Assembly: GCA_021401465.1 (NCBI GenBank) | Contig: JADDMT010000037.1 | Coordinates: 1 to 64,000 of the forward strand | DNA: 64,000 nucleotides | Direction: 5' to 3' | Source: Teratosphaeria epicoccoides | Taxonomy: Eukaryota > Ascomycota > Dothideomycetes > Mycosphaerellales > Teratosphaeriaceae | In this document: positions 1 through 9,649 of the stretch, piece after piece | Position numbering within the stretch: position 1 is the stretch's first letter | Layout: each line of letters opens with the position of its first letter | Position numbers and translations under genes: made by a program | Notes under the pieces: generated by a model | Databases searched by the model: none | The model's input: only the letters and a program-made list of their open reading frames with translations | Told to the model about the DNA's origin: nothing

Positions 1-1412
1 AACATACAGTCTACTAGCTCGAGCGAGCCATTAACTCGGACCGCGCCGGATAGGCGCCGCGCAGGCCACGAGTCTACACTATCGGTGACAGACAGCTTAG
101 ATACCCGCGGTAGCCATTCGGTTGTCTTAGGCTTGTCTTTCTTTCGCCTCCCCTCCAGGGAGGTTTCAGACACCTTGCTTACCTTCTTCCTATCACTTCG
201 TTTGGGACAGCGAGCCGCCTAGTAGTCCCTCGCTCCACAGATGTGGCAGCTACTCGGAGGCTTCTCGCCACTGTCCTTTGGCTCGGAGGGCTTGCTCCTC
301 TAGAATGAACTACCGCGTTAGACGTGGCCCCTAGGGCGCTTGTGATAGCGGCCCTTCGGGGGGTCCTTAGGGCTTAGACGCTTATTGTCCTTACCGCCTG
401 ATTTTCCATTTCGCTTCAAGGTGATTTCCATACGTGTCGCAAGGGACACGAGGTCTTGCCGAGTTGTCGGAAGTTCATGAAAAGTCATGATTATGTTCTG
501 AAGATTGTCATTGAGTTTGACAAGCAAGTGCCGCACGCGTTGCGTCTCGGTATAGGGTAGCATCTGTCCCTCGAGCGTGGCGAGATAGGTTGCGAAGCTA
601 GAGGTTGTTTGTCCCTTCCCCTGCTTAGCCTTCTCGTACTCGACAGACACGGTAAGGGCGCGATTCCCCGGATCCTCGACCTAGTCGACATAGAACTAGC
701 GAAAGTCCGCCTACATATACGTTCTGTCATGGACCTGCATAAGGTCATACCGCTCATGCTAATTGTTGCGAGGTTCCTTATCCTCTTCGAGCTACATCAC
801 ACTAAAGGCGACTCGTTCGCCCTCCATGGAATATCCGCGTAGGTTGAGCATGAAAACTGCCTTACACGCCTGCAAGAAAGTTCGAGCCTCCTTCAAGGTG
901 TCTCCCTTGAACGGCTTCGGGTTGCGTGCGTTACAACTACCTCCTAGTTAGCCTACTATGGCCCCGAATTCAGGCACCAAGTTCGCGGGCACACGCGGAG
1001 GGTCTGCGCCTCCTAGTAAGTTGTCTTCGCGGGTCCCTAGCGTGAAATCTCGCTAGATTTCTTCGTCCGCTAGTTCGTTAGTACCGCTCATGGCGACGTC
1101 TTCGTCGTCCTCGCCGTTGTCGCTGCTAGGAGCGGTGCGGCTCCGGCTCTAGTTCGCAAGGCGGTTCGCGACCTAATCGACAATCATGGCTACGAGGGCC
1201 GGGTCGATAGTCGGGGTTAGCTGCGGTCCCTATGCGGGGGGTCTATTGCCTAGTCCGCCGCGTAATTGTCCTCTAGTAGAACCGTCGCTTGATGTAGTGT
1301 CGCTCGTAGCGGTTACTTCTGCGGGCTAGTTACTCGGGCTAGCTTCGCCATCGCGGGCGCTCGGGATAGCGCTCGCTACGCGTTAGTTACGAGTTCGTGG
1401 TGCTCTAGACAT
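1..1412 (-). pseudogene. Ty3-A gag (and start of pol), copy 1, RIP-damaged
   Basis: Gag of a Ty3/gypsy retrotransposon, which forms the cytoplasmic virus-like particle. The ATG is at 1412-1410, just inside the LTR. The frame has a Ser/Asp/Glu-rich N-terminus, a helical capsid-type region (PFKGDTLKEARTFLQACK, then RTYM-ADFR) and a C-terminal zinc knuckle near 205-245 reading CHICGARDY followed by a Cys about four residues later. A basic stretch (RRKKDKPK) and the protease-like region follow to the window edge. About a dozen in-frame TAG codons lie at positions expected to be Gln or Trp. The longest stop-free part, 318-650, is the C-terminal half of the capsid. Copy 4 (57201 onward) has the same protein. 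Not functional as it stands. Confidence 0.85.
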
Positions 1413-1434
1413 ATCGTAGTATTCTCTGCCAGAC

Positions 1435-1821
1435 TGCAAAGCAGGGGGGAGAAAGCAGAACTAATATAGATGTATGTGCTATATGATATGAAAATATCTC
1501 GCAGTGTGACAGAGTAATCCGACCTTTTAGTAGGTACAAGACAGCGCTGCTTTCTGCTTATCGCAGAGGTGGCGCTAAGGGTGCTTATAACCCCTAACGC
1601 TCCTTAATTAGGGAAAGCATGTCCGAGCCTAACCCCGTAGGGGTACCGTAGGGTCAGCGACGTAGGGGCGTCCTACGTCGACAACTGATCCTACTCGGAC
1701 GACATACGAGCCAACGTATGTACGAAGGACCCCCTTGCCATATGTGGCAGGGTCACTACATGCCAAGGGTAGCCATTAGAACCCATGCGGTTCAAATGGT
1801 CCCCTAGTATTAACCGTATCA
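1435..1821 (-). repeat. Ty3-A LTR (387 bp)
   Basis: In element orientation it starts TGATACGGTTAATACTAG and ends CCCCCTGCTTTGCA (TG...CA ends). The same 387-bp length is found at 3032-3418, 34966-35352 and 56792-57178, and a 358-bp truncated copy is at 27190-27547. Confidence 0.9.
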
Positions 1822-3418
1822 CTAGTAGTCTCTTGCTCTACAGATGTAGCAGCTACTTAGAGGCTTCTCGCTACTGTCTTTTAGCTCGGAGGGCTTGCTC
1901 CTCCTAAATGAACTACCGCGTTAGGCGTGACCCCTAGGGCGCTTATAATAGCGACCCTTTAGTAGGTCCTTAGGGCTTAGACGCTTATTGTCCTTACTGC
2001 CTGACTTTCTATTTCGCTTCAAGGTAATCTCTATACGTGTCGCAAGGGACACGAGGTCTTGCTAAGTTGTCGGAAGTTTATGAAAAGTCATGATTATGTT
2101 CTGAAGATTGTCATCAAGTTTAATAAGCAAGTGTCGCACGCGTTACGTCTTACTATAGGGTAGCATCTATCTCTTAAGCGTAGCGAGGTAGGTAGTAAAG
2201 CTAGAGGTTATTTGTCCCTTCTCCTACTTGGCCTTCTCGTACTCGACAGACACGGTAAGGGCGCGATTCCCTAGATCCTTAACCTTGTCGACATAGAACT
2301 AGCGAAAGTCTGCCTATGTATATGTTCTGTTATAGACCTACATAAGGTTATACTGCTCATGCTAATTGTTGCAAGGTTCCTTATCCTCTTTAAGCTACAT
2401 CATACTAAAGGCAACCTGTTCGCCCTCTATAGAATATCCGCATAGGTTAAGCATAAAAACTGCCTTACACACTTACAAGAAAGTTCGAGCCTCCTTTAAG
2501 GTGTCTCCCTTAAACAGCTTCAGGTTGCATGCGTTGCGACTACCTCCTAGTTAGCCTACTATGGCCCCGAATTTAGGCACTAGACTCGCGGGCACATACA
2601 GAGAGTCTACACCTGCTAGTAAGTTGTCTTCGCGGGTCCCTAGCGTGAAATCTCGCTAGATTTCTTCGTCTGCTAGTTTATTAGTACTACTTATAGCGAC
2701 GTCTTCGTCGTCCTTGCCGTTGTCGCTACTAGGAGCGGTGCGGCTCTCGTTCTAGTTCGCAAGGTAGTTTATAACCTAATCGACAATCATGGCTATAAGG
2801 GCTAGGTCGATAGTCAGGGTTAGCTGCAGTCCCTATGCAGGGGGTCTATTACCTTGTCTGCTACGTAATTAGCCTCTAGCGGAACTGTCGCTTGATATAG
2901 TGTCGCTTGTAGCAGGTACTTCTACAGTACTTAGGCTAGCTTTGCTATCGCGGGTGCTTAGGATAGCGCTTGCTACGTGTTAGTTGCGAGTTCGTAGTGC
3001 TCTAGACATATCGTAGTATTCTCTGCTAGACTGCAAAGCAGGGGGGAGAAAGCAGAACTAATATAGATGTATATGCTATATGATATGAAAATATCTCGTA
3101 GTATGACAGAGTAATCCGACCTTTTAGTAGGTACAAGATAGCGCTACTTTCTGCTTATTACAGAGGTAGCGCTAAGGGTGCTTATAACCCCTGACGCTCC
3201 TTAATTAGGGAAAGTATGTCTGAGCCTAACCCCGCAGGGGTACCGTAGGATTAGCGACATAGGGGCGTCCTACGTCGACCAAGGATCCTACTTAGATAAC
3301 ATACAAGCTAACATATGTACGAAGGACCCCCTTGCTATGTGTAGCAGGGTCACTACATGCTAAGGGCAGGCATCAGAACCTATGCGGCTCTAATGGCCCC
3401 CTAGTATTAACTGTATCA
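1822..3418 (-). mobile_element. Ty3-A, copy 2 (partial gag plus 5' LTR)
   Basis: Repeats copy 1 from its zinc-knuckle region (equivalent of about 217) through gag (ATG at 3009-3007) to LTR 3032-3418. It is far more decayed: nearly every capsid Gln/Trp codon is TAG, and several start or Cys codons are lost. Its pol part is absent; it would lie left of copy 1 if copy 1 is a nested insertion. Confidence 0.85.
3032..3418 (-). repeat. Ty3-A LTR, copy 2
   Basis: A 387-bp repeat aligned end to end with 1435-1821, differing mainly by transitions. Confidence 0.9.
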
Positions 3419-3639
3419 AGCGGAAATAGAGGTTTTTCTCCTAGTGTCTGTCCTGTTCTGCTATATCTGCCTACTTTGCCTACTATTTCCCTATAGTACT
3501 TTGCTACTATCTACGTAGTTAGTACTAGTCTCTAATCGTGCGTATAGAGGCTATAATAGTATTACTATCTACATTAACATAGGTTGCTAGGGTACCCCCT
3601 TACATAAGTGTAGTAACTATTATGTATGTACTAGGCTCC

Positions 3640-4525
3640 TAGTCCTTCTCTCTAAGCTACCTTTAGTACACTACTTTAAACTAATCTGTCTTTTCTAAAT
3701 TAGTCATAATCCTCTTGATTTCTTCAGAGAACACAAAGTAATCCCTATTATCCTTGACGTTTACTATGTACATCCTAGCTAGATGTAAGAACATGTTCTT
3801 TAGGTACCTAATCTTTATGTTGCTACTCTATAGGTCTCTGCCTACACTTTACAGGGGTCTGTCAAATTCGAGCTAGTGTTTATACTATAGTTACCCTAGT
3901 GTGTGTCGAAGGTCAATTAGCTATTTAAGGGCTTTAGCTACCTTGTTACTATCCGTAAATACAAGCTTAAGCTACATGAAGAAGTCTTTAGGGTCCTTTC
4001 CTTCTATGTTCCCCTTGTCCTAGTAGTAGCGCATATGTGCTCGTTAGTGTAAGGGTAGCGTGTCATACATAGTGTCCTAGTTATACTTCTAGGAAAGCAG
4101 GGGTTTTAGCTTAGACTATGTATAGTACAAACTTCTTATTCTTTTTAGGTAGTAGTAAAAGGTCTTAGCTTTACTATCCTAGTATAGCGGCTTCTATTCT
4201 CGTGCCTCTCTTATGCTAGTACTAGATCCTAGTTAGGATCTAGCAGAGAATGCTTAGAGGAAGGCTCTTAATAGCGCGTCTATAGATTAGTCTACTAGGG
4301 CTAGCGCTAGAACTATAGTTTGTTAGCGCGCTGTAGCTTCTATAGCGTTTATAGTAGCCTACGTAGCTACTAGCTTGCTTTCTATGCGTTGCTAGTAGAT
4401 TATTAGCTCCTTAATAATAGTCTGGATTTTAGCTAGTATAGCTATAGTAGGTTCCTTGTTACCTAGGCTACTTGACTTAGTACCTAGCGTAAAGCTTATA
4501 GGAGATACGTTATCTATTATAGTAA
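3640..4525 (-). pseudogene. Decayed retrotransposon gag of a third LTR family (H)
   Basis: Read on the minus strand, one frame gives a protein-like sequence broken only by TAG: an N-terminal helical segment (TIIKELIIYQQRIESKLVA), a basic stretch with KTFYYYLKRIRSLYYT, then DTMYDTLPLH and a segment with RAHMRYYQDKGNIEG and DPKDFFM-LKLVFTD. That layout (coiled coil, then capsid-like helices) is what retrotransposon gag proteins look like, and an LTR-like sequence starts 10-15 bases upstream at 4536. No pol is visible. The family assignment is inference; 3419-3640 is RIP-altered sequence in which nothing was recognised. Confidence 0.5.
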
Positions 4526-4535
4526 TTATACTTAA

Positions 4536-5180
4536 TGTCATAGGTAAATAGCGTATATATAGGGATTCATGTAGTATTTAACAAGTATAATAGAGGAGAG
4601 AGAGAGAAGTAGCTAAGAGACTAGCCCCTTCTAGTTAGAGACTTGACTAATCTCTAAGCCTATACTAGGTCTAATAGCCTAGCCCTTTATATACTCTAGC
4701 TTTCTAGAACTATTTCATCTAGGTTTCATGCTATATCCTCTATATATCTATTATTTTTTCCTAGTATCTAGAGTTCTATCTACAATCTAATTAATAGATA
4801 CCTCTAGATATCTTGCTATATTTTATCTATGTTATAGATATAGATAAATAAAACACAGGATATATAAGATAATATCTATAGAGACTTCTCTTATTATAGT
4901 AGAGTCTATGACTACTAAGAGTAGACTACTAGAGTACATGTAGCCTAAATACCTGTAGTATTAACTATAATAACTTCTTTCTTATTATACTATCTTTAAG
5001 GTACTAGGCAAGGTAGGGTTTCATCTATTTTAATTATAAAACAGCCTATTTACTAGTAATCTATAGATATAATAAGTAGTAGTACCCTGTAGATAATCAA
5101 ATAATTTAATTATTTCTGGCTTTTAATTTTAACACATCTGCGTGAATGCTACTATAGCTATAGTCATCTCCTTGGCTGAC
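4536..5180. repeat. LTR-like fragment (about 110 bp) followed by AT-rich RIP debris
   Basis: 4536-4650 starts TGTCATAGGTAAATAG and resembles 8524-8640, including the shared string GTAGTATTTAACAAGTATAAT. From 4650 to 5180 the sequence is very AT-rich and dense in TA and CTAG, with no reading frame or other structure I can support. Confidence 0.5.
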
Positions 5181-5303
5181 ATTAACATCGCCTATAGGTT
5201 AAGCTAGAATGCGTAGTTAAAGACTTGCCTTTGCGACCATAGGACTTGCTTAGTCTACTTGCATTTGTCGCCTTAAAGCCCGCTTCCTAGCGGAGTCAGT
5301 CAA

Positions 5304-6880
5304 TCAAGGCTGCGAGCCATCCGTTTCGTCAATAGACATGTCATCTCTGCTAATCGCCCCGCTTTCAATCAAGTCACCAAGGAACCATTCGTCAATATAG
5401 ACACTGTCGATGTCGTGGCGGTCGTCCGGATTCCATTGTAACATCTTCCTCATGAACACAATGAACCTTTGCTTATCTTCTCCTTCTAATCTTTGATCCA
5501 TCTGCTCTAGAGTGATATTCGGAATGGGCGTCTCGCCTTTCCAAGTACCTGATGTGCGGACAAACAGTCAGCATCAGCGCTAAACTATATTCCTAACGAT
5601 TTGACGCCAGGATTTCTCACCGTCCCTGTCCCAGTACTGATCTGCTTTCGGACCGCAGCGCCGGAGGAATTGAAGAGGAGGTGGGCCCATAACAGCAACC
5701 ATCTTCGCCAGATGATGGGCCTCGGAGTACCTGACGCCGTTCTGATGGGCGAAAAGACGCTCTGGCTGGAAGAGGTCCCACAGCTGTACCTTGTCAGATG
5801 ACGATAGCCTCATGACCTCAGCCTACAAGACTCACTACCATGCCAAATCCCCAAATATCGACGGGATAGCTCCAGGGCATACCGAGTATGACCTCTGGAG
5901 CGCGGTACACGCTGGGCATGATCTTATCTGTGTGAATATAGACCCCATCTCGTGCCTCGCTGAAGTCGGTAATATGAGGTGGTCCTTTGGTAATTCGCAT
6001 CGGCCGCGACATGTAGATGGTGCGATCGTCGAGCTCCTTTCGCGGACATGGATGCTGGCTCTCGTCACGTTCAAACTGGGCAAGTATCGAAGTGTCGTGG
6101 ATTCCAAGTAGCACGTTTGCAGGTTGGAGATCTGGACCAGGCGTAAGTTCGATTTGTGTCTCATTTGCCGTCTTACCACATACCGGTATGTATAATGCGC
6201 ACCTCTGCGTGCAAAAACTGTAGGCCCAACAACACGCAGCGGAGCAACGGTCGGATTATGTCCATAGGTAGAACCCCACCCTCACACAGATCTTTGAGCT
6301 CGCTAAGACTGGTGCCAAGTGGTTGTTGGACCAGACAAATATGGTTTCTTCCGTTGAGGCCCGGCAATTCGAACGAGTCGTACATCTTGCCTATGTAATT
6401 CCGACCTCCATGCATTCTCGTGGTTGAGATGTTGTTCATCTCCTCATAGATGGGTAGCTCGCGGTGATACTTGGAATTGTTGATGTAGATTTTGAGAGCG
6501 ACATATTCAGTCTGCCCTGGCTGAAGATCCTTGCATAGCCAGACCGTCGACGAAGACCCAAAACCGAGCTTACCGATGACTTTGTACCGGCCGTTGTGAT
6601 AGACATCTCCAAGCTTGACCGGGTAGTAATCCTGAGGTCGATAGAAGCTCAAGCTCTCTTCTTCTACGAGATATGAAGGGTCGATCCTCTCGAACGGGGC
6701 GGCCTTGGAAGATGTGCTCATAGCTCTAAAACTTTCGTAAGTCGTCACAGGCAATCGCGCTGTCGTTGATCGTCTCCCAACAGACAGCGGGTGCTTAGCA
6801 GGGTGACATAGATGGGTACATAAGGGCGTAGGAAGAAATCGGGCGCTTCGCGGAATCAAGCCAAAAAGTGGCGAACCCAT
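5304..6880 (-). CDS. SRPK-like serine/threonine protein kinase (four exons)
   Basis: Exons on the minus strand: 6880-6184, 6131-5839, 5783-5621 and 5548-5304. The introns are 52, 55 and 72 bp with GT-AG ends, and the joined frame is 1398 bp (465 aa). Visible kinase motifs: glycine loop KLGFGSSSTVW (about 104-114), the VALK lysine (about 130), catalytic loop HTDLQPAN (about 231-238, its Asp split by intron 1), TDFS in place of TDFG (about 287-290), RAPEVILG (about 309) and DIWGFGM. After intron 2 the text WDLFQPERLF and the C-terminal pattern GTWKGETPIPNI with WNPDDR match SRPK/CMGC-type kinases of filamentous fungi. A second possible start is Met54 (6721), just before the conserved N-terminus; the first 53 residues are Arg/Ser-rich and could be a presequence or 5' UTR. 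There is no RIP damage. The DFG-to-DFS change leaves the metal-binding Asp in place, so activity is plausible but not shown. Confidence 0.9.
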
Positions 6881-7531
6881 CGACCTCCAATGACATCCGT
6901 GCCCGCCTGCGAGTTCTCAAGGTTCATTCAGCTTAAGATTGACCCGTATAACTATTGGAATGTGTCAGATCGGATGGAAGTTCAAGTTACGCGCCCTCCA
7001 GGCGGTCTTACTCGATTAGTACTAGCCACTCAGCTTGAGTCCACGACGCGAGAAGCATATCATGTCTTGGCGTCGTGGCTGCAAGGTGCCCTGTTGTCTT
7101 CAAGAAAGCCTTCTCATTATTCAGTGCAGAGCGGATTGCGACCGAGGGACAAGACCAGCGGGAACATCCGGACCAGACACCCAGAGTCTGGCTCGCGCGT
7201 CTGTCACACTCCGCTGTGCCTCTCTCTTACCGGTCTTCTCGGACTCTCTTATGACGCGACGACGAGGCGCCAACTGCACCGGCAGCCTGCGCCGCACTCA
7301 CTGCTGCCAGCCTATGGTCCTGACCTGACACAGCTCTTCAAAGCATATTACGCTACGAGTCTATCTTTGGCATCGAGCAGCATGTCAGCGTGAGCGGGCG
7401 GCAGTGTACATACATGCTCTTCTGGGACTATGCAATCTGGGCATCAGAACAAACTGCCTTCAGTGGCAATTCGCATTCAAGATTGATTCTAGTGGACTCT
7501 TGCGAGTCCCAGCCCACCTCTCAAAAGCGGA
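6881..7531. promoter_or_regulatory. Divergent intergenic region between the kinase and the small mitochondrial-type gene
   Basis: About 650 bp of normal-composition DNA without RIP signature between two divergently read genes; both promoters should lie here. A 167-codon open frame at 6890-7393 (plus) has no recognisable domain and low-complexity Ser/Leu/Arg content, so I do not call it a gene. No clear TATA box was found. Confidence 0.45.
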
Positions 7532-7995
7532 ATGTCGTCCGCCTCTCGCGCTTTCAGCGTCTCTACGCGCCTTGGCCTCAGGCGAATGGGAGCTACTGCC
7601 GCGGATATCAAAGCACAAAATCCTGGCAAAGACGTCACAGCAGTGTTCCAGGGTATCGACAAAGTCGAGACTGACGCTGAGAGGAGGGTGAGCAAGGAGG
7701 CATTGCCGCACCGAGAATTGCTGCTAATGAAAGGACGCTGTAGCACGGATCAAAAGCAGCAGTCATGAAAGTACAGTAAGCCGACTTACCCTTGTAGCAG
7801 TGTATTCAGCAGACACTCATCCAATTTGCTTGCAGAGGAAGCAAGCTGCACAAGTCTTCTAAGGATTCGGGGGAGACACAAGAGGTGATCACTGTATCGA
7901 TTAAGACGGAGAATGGTACCCGACTAGAGTCAAACCACGTTCGAGCGGATGGCACGGTTAAACAGAAGCTTACCCGGTCTGGTGGCAGCAAGTAA
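7532..7995 (+). CDS. Small hypothetical protein with predicted mitochondrial presequence (two exons)
   Basis: Proposed exons 7532-7687 and 7801-7995 around a 113-bp intron (GTGAGC...TTGTAGCAG, phase 0), giving 116 aa. The N-terminus SSASRAFSVSTRLGLRRMG has Ser and Arg but no acidic residue, typical of a matrix-targeting peptide. It is followed by NPGKDVTAVFQGIDKVE and, after the intron, a hydrophilic tail with KLHKSSKDSGE, TVSIKTENGTRLE and NHVRADGTV. The second exon is open and protein-like for more than 50 codons and shows no RIP stops, which is the main reason to call the gene. The acceptor is uncertain: other in-frame CAGs at 7807-7809 and 7810-7812 would shorten the protein by 3-4 residues. 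Function unknown. It lies head-to-head with the kinase. Confidence 0.5.
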
Positions 7996-8523
7996 AGTAT
8001 GATGTTTCTAGAACTAAGCGCGTGACATCTGCCTATTAGTGTAGGCATAGTAGAGCAGCCATGTCTGCTAATACATAGGCACCTTTAGTATACTATAGCA
8101 TTGTTAAGGTACAAGACAAAAGGGAAGTCTATAATTATTTGAAGGATATATGTAGTAAATATTCATAAATACACCTATAGTTATAAAAGAAGCGTATTAT
8201 AAGGACAAGAGTAAGGGATCCTAGGCTAGCTTAGGTACTACTAAGTAAAGAGAATAAATCTAAGAGTATTATTAGGAGAGAACAGATAGTAGAAATTATA
8301 AAAAGATATATACTAGATTTAGGTATAAGACTTACTACTTACTATTTTTATTATAATCACTAGAACTAAAGCTGTTAATTTTTTAGAATGAATTTAATAA
8401 GCTTAATAATATGCTAATCCTTCTTCATAGAACAAATATAATCCTATAAAGAGATTAATATTAGTATATACTATATATTTAAGAGCTACTTAGTATAATA
8501 GTACTAAATAGGAGTTAAGAAGA
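7996..8523. other. Transition from gene island to RIP-decayed AT-rich DNA
   Basis: Up to about 8060 the composition matches the gene island. From 8060 to 8523 it becomes AT-rich with many TA steps, and no frame, repeat end or RNA gene is visible. Confidence 0.5.
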
Positions 8524-9061
8524 TGTTACAGGTAAATAGTGTATACATAGGGGTTTATGTAGTATTTAACAAGTATAATAAGGGAGAGAAGGACAGATAG
8601 CAAGGAGTCTAGACCCTTATAGCTAGAGGCTATACTAAGTTATCTTTTGCTTTCTACGTGTTTTCTCCTACTAACTAGTCATTTAGCACTGCTGTCCTAC
8701 TAGCCTTTATTATTAGTAATTACTACACTAATGATTTCTAGTAGTAGCTAGGGGCTAGGTTATTCTGCTAGGGTTTTAGGGGTTTTATAGTAGAGGCTAC
8801 TAAATAGTCACATGAAAATGAAAATGTAAAACCCTAAACTCTAAATCCTTTCTAAAACGCCTGTTTTACACCTGAATAATCATTACGTCTAGGCTTTTCT
8901 GCCTAGGCTCCTTTCCTCCTTCCTTATCTTCTCCTACTTCTCTTTTAGTGTATTATTAGACTCTATACTCCTGTATTTAGTCTTGAACTTGTCTAGTACT
9001 ATAGTGTCTGTAAGCTTTCCTAAGGTTTCCTAGGTTAGCTAGTAGTATCTAGGGTGAAATG
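8524..9061. repeat. LTR-like fragment related to 4536-4650, plus decayed sequence
   Basis: Starts TGTTACAGGTAAATAG and shares roughly 110 bp with 4536-4650. The remainder (8640-9061) is low-information RIP debris. It includes a short run resembling CCCTAAAC repeats near 8830 that is too short and degenerate to be a telomere tract. Confidence 0.45.
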
Positions 9062-9123
9062 TGATAGGTAGTCGCATACTAGCTACACTAAGTTAGTAGG
9101 AGTCAGAGTTAGGCAGGACCCTA
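9062..9123 (-). repeat. Fragment of the Copia-like LTR (family G), interrupted by Ty3-D copy 1
   Basis: Reverse complement of the last part of 47296-47476: the shared strings GGTAGTCGCATACTAG and AAGTTAGTAGGAGTCAGAG align with the other strand there. It starts TGATAGGTA, a transition from the TGTTAGGTA expected, and stops where the Ty3-D LTR begins, so Ty3-D probably inserted into it. Confidence 0.65.
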
Positions 9124-9570
9124 TGTTATAAGGGTAGGTGCTAATAGCAGGAAGGGGATTAGGTGTTAGACTCGCAGAGCTGTAAAGAATATCGACAATA
9201 GCAGTTAACCTTGTAACTAACTCTCCTCTAAGCAAGAGAGGATTAAATTAAGATTAAGCATAAAGCCCCTAACTACCTATCCTAAAGCTATCCCTATATA
9301 CTAGAGAGACAGAGTAGCTCTGTTAGATCTGTTAACAGACCTAATAGATCTATATATATAGATCTATAGACTAACCCTATAGATCCGAGAGTCTATTATC
9401 CTGTAATAGATCCCTTCTTCCCTATAGGTCTATAGATCTGTAGACTAACCCTACAGATCTAGGGATCTGTCCTCACGTGACAGATCCTTTCTCCTATGAC
9501 TATGCTATGACTTATAGCACTTAGGACACTCATGATCCTATGACTTATAGTACTCCTAACACTCATGATA
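9124..9570 (-). repeat. Ty3-D LTR, copy 1 (447 bp)
   Basis: Reverse complement of the 470-bp LTRs at 48341-48810 and 54850-55319, with small deletions. It contains two tandem units built on GGATCTGTAGGGTTAGTC. On the internal side it is bordered by the purine-rich strand GAGGGGGATAG (read on the minus strand), the polypurine tract. Confidence 0.85.
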
Positions 9571-9649
9571 CTATCCCCCTCTTAGCCTAGCTTGTCCCTA
9601 AGCTACCTTATTAGTGCGGGGTTTTTCTTGTCATTTCCTTTGTGCCATA

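Larger units (their letters stand above)
1..1821 (-). mobile_element. Ty3/gypsy element Ty3-A, copy 1 (5' LTR and gag; runs off the window)
   Basis: Minus-strand LTR retrotransposon whose 5' part is in the window: LTR 1435-1821, then gag and the start of the protease region reading toward position 1. Its LTR is the same length as those of copies 2, 3 and 4. It has the fewest stops of the four copies, so it is probably the youngest or least RIP-damaged. The internal sequence begins only about 22 bases before the gag ATG. It abuts copy 2 at 1821/1822, where copy 2 begins in the middle of its gag, as expected if copy 1 inserted into copy 2. Confidence 0.88.

Noticed and set aside
491..951. Overlapping open frames in the Ty3-A gag region (and the equivalents at 34022-34482 and 57656-57998)
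   Set aside because: Shadows of gag in other frames; they recur only because the element recurs.
6890..7393. 167-codon plus-strand open frame upstream of the kinase
   Set aside because: No domain, no splice-compatible extension, biased Ser/Leu/Arg composition; it lies where the two divergent promoters should be.
7460..8048. Minus-strand open frames at 7460-7746 and 7806-8048
   Set aside because: They are antisense to the better-supported two-exon gene at 7532-7995 and have no protein-like motifs.
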